A stretch of DNA of 64,000 nt, from contig NZ_JBHSXH010000009.1 in assembly GCF_042662625.1 (NCBI RefSeq), positions 868,001-932,000 on the forward strand, read 5' to 3'. Position 1 is the stretch's first letter, and the number at the start of each line of letters is the position of its first letter. The DNA comes from Halopelagius fulvigenes. Its GTDB lineage: Archaea; Halobacteriota; Halobacteria; Halobacteriales; Haloferacaceae. The notes under the pieces are model-generated. The model saw only the letters and a list, made by a program, of their open reading frames with translations, ran no database searches and was not told where the DNA came from. The position numbers were made by a program, and so were the translations under genes. Below are positions 58,667 through 64,000 of the stretch, in pieces.

Positions 58667-60646
58667 ATGGAGATAGACGACGTCAACAGTATCACGGTTC
58701 TCGGCGCGGGCAGCATGGGCCACGGTATCGCCGAAGTCGCGGCGCTCGCGGGGTACGACGTCAACCTCCGCGACATCGAGGAGGAGTTCGTCCAGAAGGG
58801 GTACGACCAGATAGAGTGGAGCCTCGGCAAGTTGGCCGAGAAAGAGCAGATATCCGAGTCGGACGCCGACGCCGCCCTCGAACGCGTCACGACGTACGTG
58901 GACCTCGCGGAGTCCGTCTCCGACGCGGACGTCGTCGTCGAAGCGGTGCCGGAGAAGATGGAGATAAAGAAGGACGTGTACACGGAGTTGGAGGCCGCCG
59001 CCCCCGAGCGAACCGTGTTCGCGACGAACACCTCCAGCCTCTCGGTCACCGAACTCGCGGAGGTGACCGACCGACCGGAGCAGTTCTGCGGGATGCACTT
59101 CTTCAACCCGCCGGTCCGGATGCAACTGGTCGAGGTCATCTCCGGCGCGGAGACGGCCGACGAGACGATGGACCTGATAGTCGAGTTGGCCGAGGAGATG
59201 GGGAAGACGCCCGTCCGCGTCCACAAGGACAGCCCGGGGTTCGTCGTCAACCGCATCCTCGTCCCCCAGATGAACGAGGCGGCGTGGATAGTCGAGTCCG
59301 GCGACGCCACCGTCGCCGAAGTCGATTCGACGACGAAGTACGGCATCGGCCTCCCGATGGGCACCTTCGAACTCGCCGACCAGGTCGGCATCGACGTGGG
59401 CTACCACGTCCTCGACTACATGAACGAGGTTCTCGGCGACGCCTACGAACCGTGTCCCCTCCTCGAAGAGAAGGTCGAAGCCGAGGAACTCGGGAAGAAG
59501 ACCGGGAAGGGGTTCTACGACTACGAGGGCGGCGAGGGCGCGCAGATTCCCTCCGACGAGGTGCGCGAGGACGTCGAACGACGCCTGATGGCCGTGATGG
59601 CGAACGAAGTCGCCGGACTCGTCCAGAACGACGTGGCCGACGCCGAGGCCATCGACCGCGCCGTGATGCTCGGCGCCGGCTTCCCCGACGGCCCGGCGAA
59701 GATGGCCGACCGGGCGGGCCTCGGTTCGTTGGTCGAGACGCTGGACGAACTCCACGAGGAGACGGGCGCGGCGCGGTACGAGGCGGTCGAACTGCTCCGC
59801 GAACTCGGCGAGTCCGGCGAGGGCTTCCGCGGGGGCGACGCCGGCGAGGAGTCCGAAGGACACGACTACGAGACGCTCTCGGTGGAGGTTCGCGACAACG
59901 TGGGTCACGTCGAACTCGACCGCCCGCACCGGATGAACACGATCAGCGAGGAACTGCTGGACGAACTCTCGGCCGCGATAGACGCGTTGAACGACGACGA
60001 CGGCGTTCGCGCCATCCTCCTGTCGGGCGCGGGCGACCGGGCGTTCTCCGCGGGCGCGGACGTGCAGTCGATGGCTAGCGGCGGGGGCCAACCCGTCGCC
60101 GCCGCCGAACTCTCCCGGAAGGGCCAGCGGACGTTCGGGAAACTCGAACAGAGCGACAAGCCCGTCCTCGCGGCCATCGACGGCTACTGCCTCGGCGGCG
60201 GGATGGAACTGGCCACCTGCGCCGACCTCCGCATCGCCTCCGAGCGCTCGGAACTGGGGCAACCGGAGCACAACCTCGGCCTGCTTCCGGGGTGGGGCGG
60301 CACCGTCCGCCTCCAGCGTATCGTCGGCGCGGGGCGGGCCAAGGAGATTATCTTCACCGCCGAACGCTACGACGCGGAGACGATGCGCGAGTATGGCTTC
60401 CTCAACGAAGTCGTCGGCAACGGCGAACTCGACGACCGGGCGTGGGAACTGGCCCGCGACCTCGCGTCCGGCCCGCCCATCGCCCAGCGATACACCAAGC
60501 GCGCGATGCGGAGCGGATGGGAGAGCGCCGACGCCGGACTGGAAGTCGAATCGCAGGCGTTCGGCCTCCTCTACAACACCGACGACCTGATGGAGGGCGT
60601 CACGGCGTTCATGGGCGACCGCGAACCCGAGTTCGAGGGCAAGTAA
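58667..60646 (+). CDS. Bifunctional 3-hydroxyacyl-CoA dehydrogenase/enoyl-CoA hydratase
   Basis: A 659-residue fusion acting in beta-oxidation or related CoA-ester metabolism. The N-terminal dehydrogenase (residues about 1-300) has ITVLGAGSMGHGIAEVAAL, FATNTSSLSVTELA, CGMHFFNPPVRMQLVEV (catalytic His) and KDSPGFVVNRI; a second dehydrogenase C-terminal domain (about 300-390) follows, then the crotonase domain (about 400-659) with SGAGDRAFSAGADVQSMA and AIDGYCLGGGMELATCADLR. The order, dehydrogenase first, is the common archaeal one. AGAGAGGAT before the ATG may act as a Shine-Dalgarno; the likely TATA is CTTTTTACC at 58617. Confidence 0.93.
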   Translation: MEIDDVNSITVLGAGSMGHGIAEVAALAGYDVNLRDIEEEFVQKGYDQIEWSLGKLAEKEQISESDADAALERVTTYVDLAESVSDADVVVEAVPEKMEIKKDVYTELEAAAPERTVFATNTSSLSVTELAEVTDRPEQFCGMHFFNPPVRMQLVEVISGAETADETMDLIVELAEEMGKTPVRVHKDSPGFVVNRILVPQMNEAAWIVESGDATVAEVDSTTKYGIGLPMGTFELADQVGIDVGYHVLDYMNEVLGDAYEPCPLLEEKVEAEELGKKTGKGFYDYEGGEGAQIPSDEVREDVERRLMAVMANEVAGLVQNDVADAEAIDRAVMLGAGFPDGPAKMADRAGLGSLVETLDELHEETGAARYEAVELLRELGESGEGFRGGDAGEESEGHDYETLSVEVRDNVGHVELDRPHRMNTISEELLDELSAAIDALNDDDGVRAILLSGAGDRAFSAGADVQSMASGGGQPVAAAELSRKGQRTFGKLEQSDKPVLAAIDGYCLGGGMELATCADLRIASERSELGQPEHNLGLLPGWGGTVRLQRIVGAGRAKEIIFTAERYDAETMREYGFLNEVVGNGELDDRAWELARDLASGPPIAQRYTKRAMRSGWESADAGLEVESQAFGLLYNTDDLMEGVTAFMGDREPEFEGK

Positions 60647-60680
60647 GAGGTTCACACCCTCGGCGGGCCGGGAACGGAAT

Positions 60681-60690
60681 CTTTAAACAA
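60681..60690 (+). promoter_or_regulatory. TATA box of tRNA-Glu
   Basis: CTTTAAACAA is centred about 30 bases before the tRNA-Glu 5' end. Confidence 0.55.
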
Positions 60691-60715
60691 TTCTGCGAAT
60701 GACGAAAGAGTGCAG

Positions 60716-60790
<75 letters not shown>

Positions 60791-61265
60791 CTTCTCTCGG
60801 AACAACCGCCCAAGCAGCACGTCTCGTCGCGCTGCGACGGCTGTGTGGAGTGGATGCGCGACAGGGGATTTGAGCCAGCGAGCAAATCGAAGATTTGCGA
60901 GTGAGGTACAAATCCACTACAGGCCCTCCTCAGGCATTCTACGTGCCGATATCGACCGTCGCATGGACAACGACAAAACCGTGCGTAACACCGAGTCGAC
61001 TCGGCGGAAGCCGTACCCCGACGCCGTACAGACTTGACGGGTCGGAAAATACGTGATCAAGAGGTCACCTGCCACCAGTGACGGTTTCGGAACTCGCCCG
61101 CGGTATCGTCGACGGTTCGAATTCGATTTTTGATTTGAGGACGCTTCGTATCGGGCGAGTTGACGGTGATACGTTCGTTTCCGACGACGATATTCGCGGG
61201 GTCGCCACGAGAACCGTTTCGGATCTCGTAATCGGTAATTCGCAGATCTACCGACAGAAAGCGGA
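60791..61265. other. Intergenic region after tRNA-Glu
   Basis: This 475-base stretch holds repeat A with its hairpin near the tRNA, then a less GC-rich segment (about 60920-61265) without a convincing gene. Open frames on both strands lack the local codon pattern. It could be the remains of an inserted element. Confidence 0.5.
60853..60920 (+). repeat. Imperfect direct repeat A with 7-bp hairpin
   Basis: The unit runs GATGCGCGACAGGGG, a short spacer, GAGCCAGCGA, the hairpin GCAAATC-GAA-GATTTGC (60882-60898), then GAGTGAGG and a tail that ends AATCCACTAC. It matches the unit at 62407-62471 at about five positions in six. The start (GACAGGGG) and the sequence after the hairpin look like the two halves of a tRNA T arm with an insert between them. 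Confidence 0.7.
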
Positions 61266-62198
61266 TCAGAGAAGACAGAGCGAGCGAATCCCCGCAGGCA
61301 CTGTCCCAACGGTCTCCCAGTCGTCGTCACGTTCTACGATCACCCGCCCTTCGTTCGTCCCCGCGACGAGGTGAATGTCCGAAGACGCCCACGCGAGTAT
61401 CACTTCTTGCGGCGCACCGGGGTAGGACACAGACGCGAACGTTTCGCCGTCGTTTTCGGAGACGAACATGGCCCCGTCCGCACCGGACTCGCCCTCCCAC
61501 GTTCCCGGCGATGATCGGGCTGCGGCGGCGTACAGTCGTCCGTTGCGAATAGTCGCCTCGCGGAAGTATCGATGCGAGAGTTCCTCGTCTAACCGTGTCC
61601 ACGAGCGACCTGCATCTGTCGTTCGATAGAGCCCATCACCGCACGAGGCGATGTATTCCTCGTCATCTCGGATCAGCACGTGGTGAACGTCGTCTTGAAC
61701 GCCATCACGTCGTTCTGCCCACGTTTCGCCGCGGTCTTCACTGACGTGGACGCCGCCGACTTCGACGCCCGCAATAACTCGATTCGGCGTGTCGGGATGA
61801 GCGCCTAAGCTTCGGATGTGGGCCTCGTTGCGATGGCGAGGAGTGTACCATTCGTCGCGCGAAGGTAACTCCTGAAACCCTTCGAGCTCACGCCACGAAT
61901 CACCGTCGTCCTCGCTAACGTAGAGATGGGCTGGATGCGTTCCCGTGTAAAGGCGTTCGTTGTCCGGACTGACGAGAACCGAATAGACCTCGTTCTGCGG
62001 GACGCCCTGATCGGACCAGGTTTCGCCCCCGTCCGTGGAACGGTAGAGTCCCGTCTTCGAGCACGCGTAGGTTCCGTCGGCCCATTCGAACTGTTGGACT
62101 CGCATTACTCGGCCAGCGTCCAACACTTGGCTCGCGTCGTTGAAATGGATATCCGAAACACGATACACGCCGTCGTTGGTTCCGAGCAACAGTGTCAT
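61266..62198 (-). CDS. Beta-propeller (BNR/YCF48-like repeat) protein
   Basis: A 310-residue protein made of repeated blades, each with a Ser/Thr-x-Asp-x-Gly-x-Thr/Ser-Trp (BNR/Asp-box-like) turn: LYRSTDGGETWSDQG, LYVSEDDGDSWRELE, VHVSEDRGETWAERR, LYRTTDAGRSWTRLD, MFVSENDGETFASVS. No signal peptide, so likely cytoplasmic; related proteins include YCF48-like and exo-sialidase-fold families but no catalytic residues are evident. A CCATAAATT element about 33 bases upstream on the minus strand suggests a leaderless start at ATG 62196-62198. Codon use is less GC-rich than the core genes. It is flanked by repeats A and B. Confidence 0.8.
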   Translation of the reverse strand: MTLLLGTNDGVYRVSDIHFNDASQVLDAGRVMRVQQFEWADGTYACSKTGLYRSTDGGETWSDQGVPQNEVYSVLVSPDNERLYTGTHPAHLYVSEDDGDSWRELEGFQELPSRDEWYTPRHRNEAHIRSLGAHPDTPNRVIAGVEVGGVHVSEDRGETWAERRDGVQDDVHHVLIRDDEEYIASCGDGLYRTTDAGRSWTRLDEELSHRYFREATIRNGRLYAAAARSSPGTWEGESGADGAMFVSENDGETFASVSYPGAPQEVILAWASSDIHLVAGTNEGRVIVERDDDWETVGTVPAGIRSLCLL

Positions 62199-62519
62199 GA
62201 GTGGGTGTTGGTTCCAGCTGACTGTCAATTTATGGGGGAGGCCGTTTCGTGGCATGAGAGCGTGCTGTACCGCGCCAAAACGTCGGCAATTGCGTGATGC
62301 TTGTGTCGCTCTCAAGCGGAGTGGGTGACCGGTTCCTTTCTGGGAATCTGTGGCTCTCAGACCAAGCAAGTTCCTCCACAAAGTCACTCACGCTGACGAG
62401 GCTGAAGATGCGGACAGGGGACGTGAGCCAGCGAGCAAATCTTCGATTTGCGGGTGAGGTTCGAATCCCCACCGACGGCCACACTCGTTTTCAGTCTGAC
62501 CCGCGGTGTGTACGGTACC
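62199..62519. other. Intergenic region upstream of propeller and DUF457 genes
   Basis: About 320 bases holding the minus-strand promoter of the propeller gene near its left end and repeat B in its right half. I see no gene in it. The open frames that cross it are weak. Confidence 0.5.
62407..62471 (+). repeat. Imperfect direct repeat B with inverted-loop hairpin
   Basis: The unit runs GATGCGGACAGGGG, a short spacer, GAGCCAGCGA, the hairpin GCAAATC-TTC-GATTTGC (62435-62451), then GGGTGAGGTTCGAATCCCC. The hairpin is the exact reverse complement of that in repeat A, so only the loop triplet differs (TTC against GAA). The tail GGTTCGAATCCCC is a perfect tRNA T-loop sequence, but no complete tRNA surrounds it. 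Confidence 0.7.
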
Positions 62520-63065
62520 GTGGTCGACGTTCTGGGACACGTTGCGATGGGCCTCCTGTGGGCGGTTCCGGCGTGGGCGTTCCCGGGGAGGCGGCTCAGT
62601 CTCGCGTTCGTCGGCGTCGTCCTGCTGACGGTGATGGTTCCCGATATCGACCTCTATCTCCCCGGCGTCGTCCACCACGGGCCCACGCACACCGTGCTGT
62701 TCGTCGGGACGGTCGCCCTCCTCGGAGGCGCGGTCCTCGCGCCCCTCGCGGGGCCGACGCTTCGGCGGTGGTGGCGTCGAGACGCCGGCAAAGTGCCGTC
62801 GTCGTCGACGGTGTACCTCTTCGTCGCGGGGGGCCTCCTCCTCGGCGGCTTGAGTCACCTGTTCATCGACATGCTGTCGGCCGGGGCCGGCGGGAACCCG
62901 CCCTTGGAACCGCTCTGGCCGTTCGTCGTCCGGTCCATCTCCATCGACTTCATCTACTACAGCGCGTTCGTCTGGAACGGCGGCCTCCTCGCGGCGGCAC
63001 TCGCGATTCACATCGCCCTCTACCTGCGCGAGACGGCCAACACCGAACGCTCGAAGCGAACGTGA
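62520..63065 (+). CDS. DUF457 (YdjM-like) membrane-bound metal-dependent hydrolase family protein
   Basis: A 181-residue membrane protein of the DUF457/YdjM type. MVPDIDLYLPGVVHHGPTHT near residues 40-59 carries the Asp and His cluster expected for metal binding, GLSHLFIDMLS near 118 is a second conserved segment, and four or five helices span the protein. GTG 62520 is chosen because CGTTTTCAG about 28 bases upstream gives a leaderless transcript starting there; the frame continues upstream into repeat B. Function unknown. Confidence 0.8.
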   Translation: MVDVLGHVAMGLLWAVPAWAFPGRRLSLAFVGVVLLTVMVPDIDLYLPGVVHHGPTHTVLFVGTVALLGGAVLAPLAGPTLRRWWRRDAGKVPSSSTVYLFVAGGLLLGGLSHLFIDMLSAGAGGNPPLEPLWPFVVRSISIDFIYYSAFVWNGGLLAAALAIHIALYLRETANTERSKRT

Positions 63066-63304
63066 CGCCGCGGCCCGCGGCCGTCGGCGACCCGAGGTCG
63101 GTTCTCGCGGAGTCCCGCCGAGCGCAACCGGAGCGATCGGTTCCGTTCACGGAAATCCACACATATATACGAGGGAGCTTCTGCAACGGCGACAGGCGGT
63201 TTTTCCGCTTCCGGACGAGTTCGCAAGCCCGACGGGTTGCGGTTTAGGGGATGGTTTATATCAACCGCCAAAATATGTACAGGTACATTGAGGGGAGGGA
63301 AGAT

Positions 63305-63940
63305 GTGTTAGAGACCGAGCGGTTGTTTACGCAGGTGGCCGACGACGATAGTCTGACGAAAGACGACATCTTCTCGATGCTGAGCAACCGCAGGCGTCGT
63401 CTGGTCCTCCACCACCTCCACCGCCAGTCCGGAACCGCGTCGGTTCGGGAACTCTCCCAACAGGTCGCAGCGTGGGAGAACGGAGTCTCGACGGACGAAC
63501 TGAAGTACAAACAGCGAAAGCGGGTGTACACGTCGCTCCACCAGACGCACCTCCCGAAACTCGACGACATCGGCGTCGTCGTCTACGACCGAGACAGGGG
63601 GACGGTCGAACTGACGGAACGGGCGGGCCAGTTGGAACCGTACCTCAACATCCAGAGCGAACCCACGGAGTCGTGGTCCGTCTACTACCTCGCGCTCGCG
63701 GGCCTCTCCGCGCTCATCGTCTTCTTCGCGTGGGTGGGGTTCTTCCCGTTCCCGATGCTCCCCGACATCGTCTACGCCGGCGTCGTGACCGTCGTCTTCG
63801 CGGCGTCGGCGGCGGTACACACGTACCAGGTCCGATCGGCGACGGTTGACCCCGACTCCGCGCCGCCGGACTCCGCCCGCCCGAGTCGGAACCCGCTCGA
63901 CGAAACGGTCGCCGACGGCGGCGAAGACGGAGGCGACTGA
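63305..63940 (+). CDS. Membrane-anchored DUF7344 winged-helix regulator
   Basis: A protein of about 211 residues with an N-terminal DUF7344 winged helix (TKDDIFSMLSNRRRRLVLHH, TASVRELSQQVAAWE, SLHQTHLPKLDDIGVVVYD) and two C-terminal transmembrane helices (YYLALAGLSALIVFFAWVG, IVYAGVVTVVFAASAAVHT), ending in an acidic tail. A TATA (GGTTTATATC) at 63253-63262 lies downstream of the longest open frame's ATG (63251), so I prefer GTG 63305, preceded by GAGGGGAGGG. ATG 63275 is an alternative. It probably responds to a membrane or envelope signal. Confidence 0.78.
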   Translation: MLETERLFTQVADDDSLTKDDIFSMLSNRRRRLVLHHLHRQSGTASVRELSQQVAAWENGVSTDELKYKQRKRVYTSLHQTHLPKLDDIGVVVYDRDRGTVELTERAGQLEPYLNIQSEPTESWSVYYLALAGLSALIVFFAWVGFFPFPMLPDIVYAGVVTVVFAASAAVHTYQVRSATVDPDSAPPDSARPSRNPLDETVADGGEDGGD

Positions 63941-63982
63941 ACCAACGACACGTTCAAGAGCGTTCGCCGCGCCGTCGAAGAC

Positions 63983-64000
63983 ATGGCCACACGTCGGACG
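63983..64000 (+). CDS. Possible start of a gene cut by the window edge
   Basis: Six codons (MATRRT) are visible, beginning about 27 bases after a TTCAAGA element, the spacing of a leaderless haloarchaeal gene. Nothing can be said about the product. Confidence 0.35.

Noticed and set aside
61078..61374. 98-codon plus-strand frame (MTVSELARGIVDGS) after tRNA-Glu
   Set aside because: Overlaps the 3' end of the propeller gene by over 100 bases, and I recognise no family or promoter. It could be a gene remnant but support is too weak to list.
62400..62480. Repeat B as a complete tRNA gene
   Set aside because: Only the T-loop region is tRNA-like; no matching acceptor, D arm or anticodon arm is found upstream.

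Overview
This window is chromosomal DNA of a halophilic archaeon (class Halobacteria, most like the Haloferax/Halogeometricum group). GC is high, the predicted proteins are strongly acidic (Asp/Glu-rich), most genes start without a leader about 25-30 nt after an archaeal TATA box, and ribosomal proteins, RNA polymerase subunits (RpoD, RpoK, RpoN, L18e), mevalonate-pathway kinases and leucine-type tRNAs are of archaeal type. Most of it reads as ordinary core genome with tightly packed genes. I see no rRNA operon, CRISPR array, complete insertion sequence or prophage.

Layout. 1-1.2 kb: L1 (cut by the window edge) and L11, with an L1 mRNA leader hairpin between them. 1.3-10 kb: DUF4336 protein, M42 peptidase, mevalonate kinase plus isopentenyl phosphate kinase (isoprenoid lipid precursors), a compositionally odd rhodanese, an MBL hydrolase and an Lhr-type helicase. 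10-18.5 kb: a DASS anion transporter, a Dna2-like nuclease-helicase, small membrane proteins, an F420-associated zincin and a rhodanese/MBL sulfur-metabolism protein. 18.6-25 kb: two translation/transcription operons, each headed by a class II tRNA gene: tRNA-Leu(CAG)-rpl18e-rpl13-rps9-rpoN-rpoK-eno-rps2 and tRNA-Ser(GCT)-rps13-rps4-rps11-rpoD.

25-37 kb: thioredoxin-like protein, zinc ribbon, MoaA, a carboxymuconolactone-decarboxylase/HxlR pair, Mrp ATPase, a UDG-like protein, several small membrane or HalOD1 proteins, YihY, an Lrp/DUF7344/zinc-finger regulatory cluster, tRNA-Ser(TGA) and uridine kinase. 37-43 kb: a branched-chain amino acid type ABC transporter. Its binding protein lies on the opposite strand, convergent with livHMGF, and appears circularly permuted. 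43-50.6 kb: GNAT, tRNA-Thr, a DASS transporter with RCK_C domains, a secreted Thr/Glu-rich repeat protein, a membrane-anchored winged-helix regulator, a 52-aa zinc protein and a defective-looking tRNA-like gene.

50.7-60.7 kb: succinate dehydrogenase sdhCDBA; then an AstE/AspA-type deacylase divergent from a RimK ligase fused to a RimB-type retropepsin (a candidate peptide-modification module); AlkA glycosylase, an acetoacetate-decarboxylase-fold protein and a fused hydroxyacyl-CoA dehydrogenase/enoyl-CoA hydratase. 60.7-64 kb: tRNA-Glu(TTC), then a less GC-rich stretch in which two imperfect direct repeats, each with a hairpin whose loop is inverted between copies, flank a beta-propeller gene; a DUF457-like membrane protein and a membrane-anchored DUF7344 regulator follow.

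The most notable observations are the circularly permuted LivK, the RimK-RimB fusion beside an AstE-like enzyme, the tRNA-like element at 50.5 kb and the flipped-hairpin repeat pair. Start codons were chosen from TATA spacing, Shine-Dalgarno matches and family knowledge. Family names come from recognising the protein sequences, not from a database search.
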